DNA of 64,000 nucleotides, taken from NCBI GenBank assembly GCA_009667805.1, contig CM019067.1, forward strand, positions 161,777,049-161,841,048, read 5' to 3'. Positions 32,294-44,432 of the stretch are shown here, piece by piece (position 1 is the stretch's first letter; each line of letters begins with the position of its first letter). The notes under the pieces were generated by a model. That model was given only the letters and a program-made list of their open reading frames with translations, did no database searches and had not been told where the DNA came from. This DNA is from Leptobrachium leishanense. Taxonomy: Eukaryota > Chordata > Amphibia > Anura > Megophryidae. The position numbers and the translations under genes are program-made.

Positions 32294-33332
32294 CAATGGT
32301 GGCAAACTGTCACATTCAACCACAAGGGCGGTACCCGGCATGTGCCAAGTAGGGCCCAGGTATGAGTAAAAGCCCCTATATGCAGAGATGCAGGACACAC
32401 AATAACCTTGGATATGTGAATATACCACAGGAGACACTGGGGACCTCTGCACGGCTATACCAAAGGAGCCCTATACTGATAGATCGGTCCTTAGAGTGGC
32501 CAAATCTGCTCTAATAGAAAAGAGTTACCTAGTGGCCGTGCAGAGTCCTAGGGTAAACACAGATACCTGAAGGAGTATATACTCCACAGCCTGCAGGGAA
32601 GCACTTCAATGACAAAAAGCCGTGGTCAGCAGGGACACACAACAAGACAATATATCAATAGACAGTACAGCTAGGGATGTCCAGAAGAGTCATCAGTGGA
32701 TAAGCCAGAAGTCGAAACCAAAACGTTTACCTTAAGTCAAAGCGGGGATACAGCACCAGAGAAAATCCGTCAGCCAGGCCAGAGGGTCAATACCAGGAAG
32801 TCAATCAGAACATGAAACTCAGACAATGGAGGAAAACTGAAACTGATAAACGTGAAAACACAAGACATAAACTGGAACCTGGGGATACTAAAGAAACAAC
32901 AGACGGATAAACAAAAGACATAAGGTAAACCTTAAACATGAAATAGAACTTGGACAGAATAACAGGGAGCTCTCAGGAACTAATCTGTAGCTGAAGTGAA
33001 CCAGATGCAAGAGCATGGTGATATGGGCCCATGGCTTTATATAGGGGAGTAATCAGCCCATATCACCAGCAGAAGCTCAATGAGCAATTGAACTTGACAA
33101 CTTAACCCCTGAGCTGCATCTCAGGGAAAGCAGCACAGGGAAACACATGGGAACCAAAACATGATGAATACAGAGGGTAGGGAGAAAGGGTTGGAACGTG
33201 GGAACGTTACACAAACATTGCAACCCAGATGTTTCGGAACTACGAGTTCCATGATGCCAGTCGTAGGTGTGATTAAGCATCATAGGACATATAGTTCTGT
33301 AATATGTGAGGTTCCAAAGTTTGCCATCACTG
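32294..33332. mobile_element. hAT element, complete (1039 bp)
   Basis: Begins CAATGGTGGCAAACT and ends AGTTTGCCATCACTG. Perfect 8-bp duplication GCCTATTC at 32286-32293 and 33333-33340. The interior has no transposase. Near the right end it contains 'ggaactacgagttccatgat', a sequence style common in vertebrate hAT MITEs. It lies 30 bp from the previous hAT element. Confidence 0.95.
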
Positions 33333-33340
33333 GCCTATTC

Positions 33341-34263
33341 CATAGAGTTTACTGGCATGTGTGTCGGATATAGGCTATGTTCTGGTACTATTTTGCCTGG
33401 ACATTAATATTTTATATGTAATTACTGCCCAGAACTACTTTGTATGCAAGCATAATTTGTTCTGAGTAGTTCATTATATTGTTTGAATGGTCTTTTGTTT
33501 CTCCCCCTGGGGAGAAACAAAAGCTAGTGGGGCTTTGATCAAGGATAGGTGTGAAGCTGGCATGTTATCTGCTGAGTTCATCAAGTCACAGAGGAAGGTT
33601 AGGTGTGAGAACCCAATCAGCAAGATCAAAGGACCCTCAGGATGATTTATGCAATGCATATGAAAAGAGCATATGTGCTCTCTCCGACCAGAAATTAACA
33701 TGAATAAAAAATAATCAAAAGGGATCGTGAAAACTGTTGGAGGATTGTACTAAGCATGCCTGAGAGTTAGAAGACAAGTGGGCAGGCTGGACAGTCCTTT
33801 AGTCCATGAAATCTGGGCAGCACAAGAGATGTATAAATCACTGACCCCAAGTCTAAAAGGGGTTTATTTTCTTGGGTCCATGCAAAGTGGGACGTTTGCC
33901 TTTTTTCCAACCCAGCCTCAGGGGAGGGGCAGATCTCTTTAGCTCGCTGTTCATGAGTATAGGTTTTCTGCTTTTTTTAAATTCCATTTATTTTTTTGCT
34001 TGTGAGTGAAAATAGTAATTGTAATATCTTTTTTTCTGTATATGCACTGTGATATAATCTTTTTTTATAATAAATATTAATTTATTAAGCTCTGCCTTTG
34101 TTTGATATAAGAACCACATCAACTGAAGAGACATGACTATAATAGCCTTGAGTTTTGGGACGATCTACTAAAGTGGGTTTTGGTGGGGGGGTCAGTCTAC
34201 TGAACTGTTCTCTTTTTGGTGTGCATAATTAAGCGGAGTCTCAGGTCAGGTCTGTTTTGGATA
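33341..34263. other. No gene; possible solo LTR-like sequence and a perfect palindrome
   Basis: A perfect palindrome with 15-bp arms (cttttgtttctcccc and inverse, spacer ct) lies at 33492-33523. Polyadenylation-like AATAAA signals lie near 33703 and 34069, and a G-rich stretch (ggtgggggggtcag) lies near 34180. TG-initial sequence before and a primer-site-like stretch after would fit a decayed LTR, but I see no 4-6 bp duplication and no retroviral protein. Confidence 0.25.
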
Positions 34264-34911
34264 TTAACCTCCCTGGCGGTCTAATTTTTTCAAAATTTCT
34301 CGTCTAAAAGCGTCTCAATTTTTTTTAAAGGAAACGTGTTTTTGTACATAGTTAGCCTGTAATAATTAGGAATCACGCACTGAAATCTGTGCAATCAAGA
34401 GTCCTTACTGGTAAAATCCTTTAAAAATAAATAAATAAATAAAAAAATAGTAAATAATAAAAAAAAATAGTAATAGTAAAAATAGAGTCCGATAAAGTTT
34501 GAAACACGACATGATCATTTATTATCCCAAAAATAATTATCCAAAATAATGCAAATAAATGATATTCAATAAAATACAACAAAAAACACTGAAATCTGTC
34601 TGCAAACAAGGGTGAGAAGATGTGTGGTCTATTTCTTATCCTGTACTTCCACCTAGTGGCCGTTCATAAACATTACACTGTATAATCCAAATGTAAAAAA
34701 AGAGTTCTTTTATGCTGGCCCCGCCCCTCTGCACCATGTGACTCACAGGGAGCCTTCCAGGAAGCAGCTCACCGCGATCACACTGCGGGGGACAGTGAGG
34801 GATCCAGGAGGAGGTGAGTATGTATACAGCCCGAGTGTGGCTCGGGGTTACCGTTCGTGGTAGCAAAATTTAACCCTGAGTCACACTTGGGAATACCGCC
34901 AGGGAGGTTAA
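34264..34911. mobile_element. piggyBac MITE (648 bp)
   Basis: TTAACCTCCCTGGCGGT at the left and its exact inverse ACCGCCAGGGAGGTTAA at the right. The subterminal 'gagtgtggctcggggtta' and 'taaccctgagtcacact' match the inverted repeat inside the end of the transposase-bearing piggyBac fragment at 28830. It was probably mobilised by that family's transposase. The internal piece 34389-34445 resembles a SINE tail. Confidence 0.9.
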
Positions 34912-36720
34912 GCATACTGGAAATATATATATTAGACCTTTGGTGGCAGCATTTTAGTAAGGGAAGTGGGTGTGGGTATTGTGTCATTATTTTGGGTCTA
35001 GTGCAGACGAATAGTGATTGTTAGCCCTGCATCCACTTTGCCAAGTCACGCGCCCTTCTGGAGTATAGCAAGTACATGACCGTGTGTGCAGCCCATTACA
35101 TTAGGGTGTGCACCCATGGAACTTGTATTACTCGAAAACTTATGTTTATTGTTTAGCAAATTCTGCACAAAATGCACACTTTCATTTAGAAATAACAACC
35201 CTGTTATCAGAGATACAGTAATTACAGTAAGAGTTTATGCTATTCATCATGATGTAGATAACAGACATCTAAAATGTCGATGTAGGAGGGGAAAAAGACA
35301 TTTTCACCCAATGTTAAGGTGTGTCTGGGCACACCAGGCACACTCCCTTCGCACAGTTACCTTGTGTTTGAGTTAGAGTATGGAGATGCACTGGGAAAAA
35401 ATGTTTACTTACGTAAAGATATATTTACTATGTACTTATCTTACATAAAGATGCATTATGAAACAGTCAAATAGAGGCAGTTTTCATGCAATCTATCTTC
35501 TTTTTGTTATTTGAAAATTAAGTTAGGTTTCTGTGGCTTTTAAGACCTTTTTAATACACTGAAAACCACTATATTAGGGTTAAAAATCAAGAACTAAAAG
35601 TTTATTGCAACCTGAATGCAGAGTTTTTTAGTGGCTGGAAAAATATATAGCAAGTTTGCTGTTGTGGACTGTGGGTAATTGAGACATTATGATTATGTCG
35701 TTCTTTAGTAGAGAAACTCTTTTTTGCAGCTTAGATCGAAAAGCAAATTATGCCTTATAGTGTCTTAAAACCTTAGTGTCCAACAAAATCTATGCTGATA
35801 TTAATATAGCTAACTTTTTTATGCAAAGATCATTTTAGAAAACTATTGCTGCATTATTGAACTGATAGATTTTAAAAACATTAACACCATCTGCTTAACG
35901 TCTAAGGTTAATTGTGTGTCTAAGTAAGTATTAATCAGACGTATATCCTTTTTACTTTCTAAATTTAGAGGAGACACTTACATGACTTTTAAAATTCCAT
36001 TGACAGAGATCTGAGAAGAGAATAAAATGATTTATCGAATAATATATAATATTAGCATAATGACAAATGTATTCCATAAAAGAGATGTTGTATTGCCAAG
36101 AATTAATGCATTCATGATCACACAAACCAGCTGCTCTAGGAAAGTACTATTGATTTACATACCGGTAAGGTATTATTTGCAATGTAGAAGAAAAGCGTCA
36201 ATGTTCTTTTTGCTATATATCGTGTGCGCTCATTGTATGTCGATATTGATAAGAGTTTTTAGTAAAAAAGCTTTAGTAAAAAATATAGAGTTTACCGTAA
36301 CTCATGGCTAGTTATCTGCTTTATAACAGCATCAACAGCCTTCTCTCTAATGCAACTCTTTCTCAAATGATTCACTCGTGGTTTTAAAAGCACTTTTGTG
36401 ATCTTTATATTGCTTCCAGACACAATCTTAACTCCTTCACTACCATGGCTGAATATAATCTGGGGTCTATTCACAAAACACCTTAATTGAACATAATTTC
36501 GGTGGTTTTGCTCACTTTGGCAATTCCATTTTGTCGAAAATTCAGTGAATTCAGTATTTATTGACTGGTCACCATATTTTGCCGAAGTTGGAACAGTTAT
36601 CAGACATCTATGAAAAGCACCAAATTTTGCAGATAATCGCCAAATTGCACTGGAATGCGCCCAATTGGCTTTGGTGAATTCCACCAAACTGAAAAAAAAT
36701 GACCTGTTCTATTTTCCTAA
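34912..36720. other. No gene or recognisable repeat
   Basis: 1.8 kb of mostly AT-rich sequence. Short open frames (60-131 codons) have no motifs. From about 36450 the sequence ('ttcacaaaacacctt', 'gaattcagta') begins to resemble GTTATTC-family interior. Confidence 0.45.
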
Positions 36721-36721
36721 G

Positions 36722-37603
36722 GAATTATTCAGAGAGCACCGCAATTTCAGAAAAAGTTCAGTGCTCTCTCCTTTGACGGAATTCAGCACCCTTAATTCGC
36801 CAACCCTGTGGTGAATTCAGCATTCAGCATTCACCCCAGGGTCCCGGAAATAAGCCAAATCGATGCTCCGAATGCCGTGGATAAGCCAGCAGAATGCAAC
36901 CGCAAACTGCCGAAAAACCACCAAACGAAATCGAATAACCACTGAAAAACCACCCAATCGATCCAAAAAACTGCCCAATCAATCCAATTACCTTCGGAAT
37001 CGATCCGATGATCCGCTGAACAGACCACTGATTGCATCCGAAAAAAGTTGCCAAACAAGGGTAAAAAAAAAAATTCTCCGCAACCTTCAAAGGAAGTTTT
37101 TTTAATAAAGAAAATGCTTGAAAATGCTTGGATATAATATATAAGGTCCTGTAAATACCAATAAAAAGGTCCGTTGGAGAAAAAAAAATCGAAATCAAAA
37201 ATTTTGGCAAAAAAATCTCAAAATTCCTAAAATAATGAGACTTTTTTCTGCAAATGAAAAGAATAAACCTTTGAATAAATCTTTTTATGGAAAACAGGGA
37301 TTTTTTCTTACATTGGATCTTATGGGATTTACCTTCCTAAACCTGTCGAATAAAATCACTGAAAATCAGGGCTTGTCGACAAATTTTCACAGCTGTTCGG
37401 CGTTCTCTGAATAGAGTATTTATGACTTCTCTATGGGGAATTTCACTGCTACTGAAGGCTACCGTATTTTGCTGTCAATTTGCCAATATTTGGCGAATTG
37501 ACAGCTTTTTCAATTGCCGAATGACCCTGAAATTGCACCATACGGGGAAATTCAATGTTTGATGCAACTCGGTGGACAATTCAGTGCTCTTTGAATAACC
37601 CTT
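36722..37603 (-). mobile_element. Nonautonomous DNA transposon, GTTATTC family, inverted copy
   Basis: Left end 'gaattattcagagagcacc' and right end 'gctctttgaataacccttc' are degraded family termini. The interior ('gggtcccggaaataagcc', 'tccgaaaaaagttgcc', 'gggattttttct') matches other copies in opposite orientation. Noncoding. Confidence 0.7.
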
Positions 37604-37607
37604 CTGT

Positions 37608-38116
37608 AACAGAGTACCTCTGTTTTCCCATTCAGATTTCAATAATTTACAGCATGTACTTTTTTTTCACATTTTATCATCCAAGCTTTTGTGGTAATAT
37701 ATTCCATGGGGTACTCTTGTAAAAAAAAAAAAAAATAGAAATGGGAACCCTGTATTTTTCTGAGAAATTACATGATTTTAGCTAAAACTGAAAAAACAAA
37801 ATTTTTCATTAATGCAGCTTAATTTTTCACATTACAATTGAAAAGTGAACAACAGTGCTGCATTGTAAGTAAGTGCCTCCCTTCAGACATTCTCCCGTCT
37901 CTTCCGGGGGGCCTGCCTGAAAATGACATCTTCACGCCCCGGTCCAATGACGTCAGTTCACTGTGAGGAAGTCAGACCACCCCAGGACTCAGCCTCAAGC
38001 AGCTGGAGTCTCCCCCTACACTGTGAAGACCCGATGATGAGGGGAGGGCATCCTTTGCACACAGTGGAGTATCCCCAGGATATCCCCCAACACGTAATAC
38101 GCGATGAAGGGGTTAA
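37608..38116 (-). mobile_element. TTAA-inserting transposon family A, partial copy
   Basis: Runs through 'ttcacattttatcatccaag', 'atggggtactcttgt' and 'cattaatgcagc' in the same order as 5310-6528. It ends CGATGAAGGGGTTAA at 38116. The first part of the element is missing. Confidence 0.65.
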
Positions 38117-38285
38117 AACATAAAAAAATGGGCTGTTAGAAAGTAAAAAAGTCTCTTTTTTTAATGTCTTTTACAAAATGCAAAAAAAATAGAAAGAGGT
38201 CTTTTAAAAAATAAAAAAGGCTTTTGAAAAAAAATAGCAAGAATAAGTAGAGTTTTTCATTTTTTAAATTAATTAATTCACTTGT

Positions 38286-40135
38286 TTAACCAGTTCAAAG
38301 TGAAGGACGTGCAGGGACTGAGCGACTTCCCGTTTCACTTCCATGCATGGACGACGCTCCCCTGACTGGCAGGGGAATCCCAATAAAAGAGATGCACAGG
38401 TCCTTTGGACCCCTGCACCTCCAACTCTCTGATACGTAGGTGTTCAGATTCTGGCCTTTCCAATGATACCAAACACGACAAGTAAATATGTAAAATTAAA
38501 AGAGGAAAATAATAAAAATATGCTCACTTTTTAATAATAAAGTGACTAATATTGCTGTATAACTCACATTTTCATTTCACATGGTGGCAGTAAGTGTGGA
38601 GATGATGGCGTAATGCATTATTATAAATTGTTTCATCTAAAACACAATATGCCACACCGCCGCAAGGAAATGCCAGTGTACTTTGGACACACAGTATTGC
38701 CATGCTCTACACCACACTTGGTCAACTGAGGTATCATTAGAAAAACAAAAGTCTGGCCTTTCCAAAGATATCAAACATGACCACGTATAAATTTTAAAAG
38801 CAAAAATAAATAAATTTAACTAAAAATGGTTTTTCCCCTTAAGGCTGTGAATGGCCCATTTATCACATATAGAATGAGCAATGCTGCTGCCATTCCTCAA
38901 CTACTCATTTCCCATGCCAATAGCAACTTCAATGTTTTATACATAGTCATATTTTTCATAAAACACATTGCGCCAAAACTACAAGCAAAAAAATCATTTA
39001 ATTTTAGTTCTGGTGAAAATTGCAAATTGTTTTGGGAAAAAAGAGTAGCATATATGTTTTTTTCATGAAGACTAACACATAGAATACATAGCCACAAAGG
39101 TTTGGATGATAAACTTTTGAAGAATACATTTTTAAGTTCCAAATGATTGAAGTCTGAATGGAAATATACATTTTTTTTTACATTTTTTGTTATAGAATTC
39201 TGACGGAACATGACATATACATATAGAAATGCTATATTTTGAATCTCCTGAGTCTGCTGAAAAAAAAAGATATATCATTTTTCTGGGCCCTAAAATATAA
39301 CATGACTTCAAAAGTTGAATTAAAACATGTTTAAACATGATGGCCCATATTACATTCCTACCGCTAAAACAGGGAAGCTAAAGTGGAAAACGTGCACCTA
39401 CAGGTTTCCCTTTAGTATCCCCATTTTAGCACCGTATTATGGGGCAGGCGCTAATTCAACAGCCTGCCTCGTAGTGCAGCGCTAACCCCCTAGATACTCG
39501 TGGCGGCACATTAGTACCACTTCCTGGAGCCCATAGGACTTCATTGAGGGTTGTGCTGCCGGGCCTTTAGCCGTGCGTAATCTTGCTCTCACAAGATCAT
39601 GCAGGGCCGTGGAATGATTCACTCAGGGAAAGTGGGGACTATTTGCTCCCAGTCTCACTGTGCTCCCAGCGGCCAGAATAGGCGGATCAGATCTTCATTC
39701 GCATTGTGAATGAAAGGTATCTGATTTTTTGGGGGGGTTCAGCTGCAACTAACTGATTCTGCAGAAACGGTATCAGTTAGCACTAGCTTCTAGCTGTGGT
39801 TAACTGTTCAGTTAACCACAGCAGTGAGTAATTAGCATCAGGGCTTTGTAATCCTAATACTAATTACTCTTTGTCCTACCCACGTTAAGTATAGGGAGCT
39901 CAAAGTGCAGTAAGTTTGCAGAAGCAAGTGCAATCCCCGATGCACTAACAGGTTTTTTTTAGTGTTCGAAATTTAATAGGGGGATCATGCGCTAAAGCCA
40001 CTTAAGCTAGCGTTAACGCTCACATACCTGAGTGCTAACGCTAGTGTTACGTTTGTAATAGGCCCTGATAAGCACAAAACTGTCAAAATGAGCTCAGCAC
40101 ATAGGGGTGAAATGGCTCAGCAGTGAAGGGGTTAA
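38286..40135 (+). mobile_element. TTAA-inserting transposon family A, carrying a nested element
   Basis: TTAACCAGTTCAAAGTGAAG at 38286 to CAGCAGTGAAGGGGTTAA at 40135. Family landmarks include 'ggcctttccaatgatacc', 'aaaggtttggatgataaa', 'ttttttgttatagaattctg' and 'gtttaaacatgat'. It is interrupted at 39341 by a 724-bp element and resumes with 'aagcacaaaactgtcaaaa'. Without the insert it would be about 1.1 kb, the usual family size. Confidence 0.8.
39341..40064. mobile_element. Nonautonomous transposon nested in TTAA element
   Basis: Left end TGGCCCATATTACA and inverted right end GGGCCTATTACAAA. The flanking host sequence shows a repeated TGA(T). It breaks the otherwise conserved 'aaacatgatgagcaaaa' of the TTAA element. 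An inverted relative is at 18690-19285. A Harbinger-type element is likely from the GGCCC ends and short target. Confidence 0.8.
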
Positions 40136-41054
40136 ACCTGTCAAATTGAAACCGAAAATCTGGTAATTTTGCAGAACTTTGGTGCAATTCGAAGGTCTAT
40201 GAATAGATGAATAGATAGTTTCCAATTGGACAATTTCAGTGCTGCCAAATTTCACTGTATTTCTCTGTCAATATGCCAAATACTGGTGTATTGGCAGCTT
40301 TGTGGATAGTCAAATTGTCCCAAAATTGCAGTGAATGGTGAATCTCACCGGTCAGTGCAATTTGGTGCCAAATTCAGAGTTTAGGGAACAACCTCTTCAA
40401 TATTCAAAAGTTCTTGCTGGAGCCCAACATTGAGTAAATACAATATGGTGATATTCAGGAACAATGTAAAAGAATATTGTTTACAGCAAATTAAATTAGT
40501 TTGGATTCCAGAATATGCACTCAAATTTGCAGTATCTTGGACATGTCATCCAAAGTGCTGAAGCTATTTGAACAGGTTTTTTTCTTCTACATAAAACTGA
40601 GCTGTATTATACATGTAGTAGTACTTTTTGCCGAGCAGGGGAAGCTGTGTGTCTGTCAAATAAAAATATTGTTGCTAAGACATATCTAAAATGTATTTTA
40701 TGAAGGATAAATTCATGTTTACATTGTCTGCAATGGCAAGTTTGTATCCATAAAGCCACTGGATACTGGCAGTGGATTTTATGGCAAACAACTTGTTAGT
40801 GAAGGGGTTAAGAATAGGTGAGCATGACTTCAGCCCATAGTTAAGAGGCCATAGGTAGCACATGGATTTCCTGGAGGAACCTATTACTGTTTGCTGGGGC
40901 AACAGGAGTAAATTTCCCCTGACAGATACCTTTCTATAGCTCTCTTTCTCTCTCATTGTTGTGAATACAATGTGGTAGTCAGAAGGGTATGGCTTGGTAA
41001 ATGTACACATTTCCTCTGGCCACTATAAATTTGCAACCTGCAAATTCCTCTATA
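40136..41054. other. No gene; GTTATTC-family remnant at the left
   Basis: About 40140-40390 has 'aatttcagtgctgccaaat' and 'gaatggtgaatctcacc', reminiscent of GTTATTC interiors. The remainder shows nothing I can assign. Confidence 0.4.
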
Positions 41055-41062
41055 GTCTAAAT

Positions 41063-41200
41063 CAATGCTGTCAAACTCACGCCCCCCCCCCCAGATGTTG
41101 ATTCCTACAATTTCCAGGCTTCTTTCAAAGCAATAGATGGTCAGGGAATCATGGGAGTGGTGATTCAGAAGCATCTGCGGGGCCAGAGTTTGACAGTCTG
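41063..41200. mobile_element. hAT MITE (138 bp)
   Basis: Begins CAATGCTGTCAAACTC and ends GAGTTTGACAGTCTG. Perfect 8-bp duplication GTCTAAAT at 41055-41062 and 41201-41208. Contains a C-run (41084-41092). Noncoding. Confidence 0.9.
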
Positions 41201-41215
41201 GTCTAAATAGTTGTC

Positions 41216-42460
41216 TTAACCACTTGGCTGATATGGACGCGCTCAGCGCGTCCAGCCAAGTGGTTCTCCTGTGCTACGGACGCGCTCAGCGCGTCCGAGC
41301 ACAGGAGGCAGAAATCTGCCGGATTCCGGTGGATTGCTGCGCCCCCCTGGTGCGGGCTGACATCTTGGATGTCAGCCCGTCAATCCGGGAGCCCGGCGGG
41401 GACATTAGATGTCATCACGGCGACGCGATGATATCTAATGCAGGCGCCCCCCCCGCATGTGCGGAGGAGGCGCCTGAAAGGGAGGGGGGGAGGTCCTTCG
41501 GACCTCTCTCCCTCCCGATCGCCAGGGAGTAGTGAGTTAAAACAGACACCGCTTGGAAGGGCACAGCCTGCCCTCCCAAACGGTGGCTGTCATTAACCCC
41601 TGGGGAGCCGGATCACGAATCGGCGCCGAAAAGCTCCGGTTCGTGATCCTTTCCCGGAGCTGGCCGACATCTTGGATGTCGGCCAAGCCTCCAGGAACTC
41701 CCCCTGAGGACTGGCGTCATCGTGCTATGCACGATGACGCCAGTCCTGGAGTTAACCCCTAGCTGCCACCAACGGTGGAGATAGGGGATTCCAATGAATC
41801 CCCTATCTCCCGATCCGTGGCAGCTAGGGGTTAATGTTTGGTACTGTTGGATCGGCCAGAGCATGGCCGTTCCAACGATACCAAACACCACTGTGAAAAA
41901 AGTTTTAAAAAAAAATAAAATAATTAAAATAAAATAAAAATATATTAAAAAAAAAATTCTAAAAAAAAAAACAAACAAGTTTTTTTTTTTTTTTTTTTTG
42001 TTAATGCAGCAATATTGTTCCCATTTCAATTATAATGTGAACAATGATGCTGCGCTAGCGATTTTTGTATGCGGTGCGTTTGTTAAAAATCGCGTAATTT
42101 CCCCCAAAAAAAAATGTAACGAGACCCCATCTCTAATTTTTTTAACAAGCGCACCCCATACAAAATATAACCGCAATTGCTCGCATGTTAAAATGTGAAA
42201 AAAAACACTTTACACGTTGTAAATTATTGAAAATTCATATTTTATTGCATTTTTTGTTATAATATACAGACAGGTCATGACGTATACATATAATAATGAC
42301 ATATTATGAATCTGCCGAGTCTGATGGAAAGAACGATATATAATATGTCTGGGTCATATACTAAAATAAGCCTTCAAAATGCATTTAAACATGATGAGCA
42401 AAACCGGTAAAAATGACCTCAGCACAGAGGTGTGAAACGCCTCAGCAGCGAAAGGGTTAA
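41216..42460 (+). mobile_element. TTAA-inserting transposon family A, complete (1245 bp)
   Basis: TTAACCACTTGGCTGATATG to GCGAAAGGGTTAA. The left half is a hairpin chain: two 'ggacgcgctcagcgcgtcc' palindromes, 'gctgacatcttggatgtcagc', 41402-41439, 'ggaggtccttcggacctc' and 'ggcgtcatcgtgctatgcac'. The right half is the AT-rich region shared with all copies. A good reference copy of the family in this window. Confidence 0.9.
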
Positions 42461-43520
42461 TATTGTGAACTTTAGTATTTTTACATTGTTATGGCATTCT
42501 AATGAGCTATATTACTGAAATACCTCTATGGCCCTTTGGAAAGTCTATAACCAGGTGAATAGGACTATTTCTTCATTCTATATCTATATTGGTATGCTAA
42601 TGTTTCAGAATCAGACTAAAATACTGAACTATATGGGGTAATATGCCACATTTATCAAAATATATGTATGTAAATATATAAAAACATATTTGGATATTTT
42701 CATAATATATACGTTTTATATCGATATAAACAGCAATCTATATGCAACATTGCTACTTTAACATACATTTATATGCTCTCTGTGTAGCCTGTGTTTCAAA
42801 TACATAATAAGCTATTCTTAATGCAAACAGTGCTTGGTATGGAAGATGTTAATTTCATGCACACTGCTATATACTGCATAAAACAATTCAGGCTTCTCAT
42901 TCTGTGTTCCTAAAGTCTTATTTTCTTTTTGCCAATGTTATATGCGCAATATATTGTTTTGCTAACTTTATATTCTTCACCAAGGATTATCTCTACAGGG
43001 TAACATGGAAAATTATTTGAAACCATTTTTTATATGTTAGATTTGGTGTAGTAGTGTAGTAATATGGTATACTTGTGTAGTTTTTCCAACAAAATAGTAT
43101 GAAGTAGTGGCTAAATTACATAAGCCATTCTATTTTTCCATAAAACCACTTACAGGACCCCGTGGTTTTATGGAAAATAACTTTCCATTACCCACAAAGA
43201 AAATATATACAGAAGTGTCCCATTTCATATGCTCATTGTAGGCAAGCCATATTTAATTGTCAGAGAGCTCCGTCTAATAGGGAAAAAAGCACTACTACAG
43301 GTATACTGAATATTGGGCTTCATTTTTTTATTGAAAGATTCAACATATCAGCTGTCATGTCCGATGTGTTGAAATGTTAGTGGCACATTCTGTAGCCCAT
43401 TTGCAAAATTATTTTGTTTGCAATAAATGCATTTTCTTTGCATTGTTACAGAGTAAGACCAGATCGAGTTTACTTGCTCTGGTTCTATTGCAGGAGTTTT
43501 AAGATAGAGTATACTCAGTC
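42461..43520. other. No gene or recognisable repeat
   Basis: About 1 kb of AT-rich intergenic sequence. Confidence 0.5.
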
Positions 43521-43533
43521 ATGGTAGTAAAGG

Positions 43534-43710
43534 TATAGATATACGTATCTGGTGGCGCGACGATAATCGCTTCTTGGTATTCAGGTGGTTCTCCTGATAT
43601 GTATCGTCCACATGGGTTATATAAAAGGAAGCAAAACACAAAATGCATATACTAGTGCAGGGTGTACAAATAGTGATAAGGTATAGCGCTGGTATAATTT
43701 TTCACTCACA
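43534..43710 (-). repeat. Inverted arm (left) of Penelope-like insertion
   Basis: 177 bp beginning 'tatagatatacgtatctgg' and ending 'atttttcactcaca'. About 97-98% identical to the inverse of 44433-44610. Confidence 0.9.
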
Positions 43711-44117
43711 AGTGCAGAGCCCTGACACTGGCTCTGAGTGATAAAGTGCGTCTGGGTCCTTTTACTTCTTAGTGCATCAAAGGAGACCCAAACCCTCCGT
43801 GATTGGTGGTTTCTCTCATTTCATTGGGTATGAAAGAAAACACAAGAGACGGAAGAAAGACCTTCTCATGTAGGTCCGTCAATCAGTATGTGAAGTATTA
43901 TAAATGAAATATCAACTCACATTGTGTAGAGCTTATGACCAAGCTCTGGGTGATAATGCCAGTGGATTTGTTTCTTGGGTCAAATCCACGAAGACCTCTT
44001 AACGAATTTCTCGAACAAAAAAAGGGACCAGGTTCTCTTTTTTCCGTAGAAAGAAAAAACCTTTAATTTAAAACATCATATATAAAAAATATATTAAAAT
44101 AAAACTCTATTAAGTCG

Positions 44118-44158
44118 CCAGAACGGATTTCTCCGCGTAGTGCGGCTTCTTCAGCTGG
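44118..44158 (-). ncRNA. Hammerhead-ribozyme-like motif (PLE)
   Basis: On the minus strand: CCAG, CTGAAGA (44154-44148), a stem II with CCGC/GCGG, GAAA, a short segment TCCGTT, then CTGG closing stem I with CCAG. All conserved core positions of the type I hammerhead (CUGANGA, GAAA, NUH) are present. The short stem III segment is not a perfect palindrome as it is in the 58.6-kb motif, so activity, which would need dimerisation, is doubtful. Confidence 0.55.
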
Positions 44159-44288
44159 TTTCAGAGTAGTGATCAAGTGCAACATATATATAGTCCCCTA
44201 ATTAGGGTAACAAGGTCCCCCTGTGTTCGGAATCAATTGAGTCTGTCGGCGTGCGTTCCACGCCTCCGCCGGCAAGCTGCCGATGTGC

Positions 44289-44311
44289 GCCGCCATTTTG
44301 CGCATGCGTGG
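44289..44311 (-). promoter_or_regulatory. NRF1/YY1-like composite motif upstream of hammerhead
   Basis: The minus strand reads CCACGCATGCGCAAAATGGC followed by GGC. GCATGCGC is the core of the palindromic NRF1 site, and AAAATGGCGGC matches the YY1 consensus. It lies about 130 bp upstream of the hammerhead motif in element orientation. Similar motifs occupy the same relative place in the two PLEs at 51.5-59.2 kb. Confidence 0.45.
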
Positions 44312-44432
44312 AAGTGATAAGTGCGTTCCCTGCGTTCCACTCTGCACTTCCAGTATTTCTCTTCATTTGGTGGACGCGATCGGATCTCGCATAGGGAGTA
44401 ATATAGAAACGTACATCCTCAACGTGGTGTCC

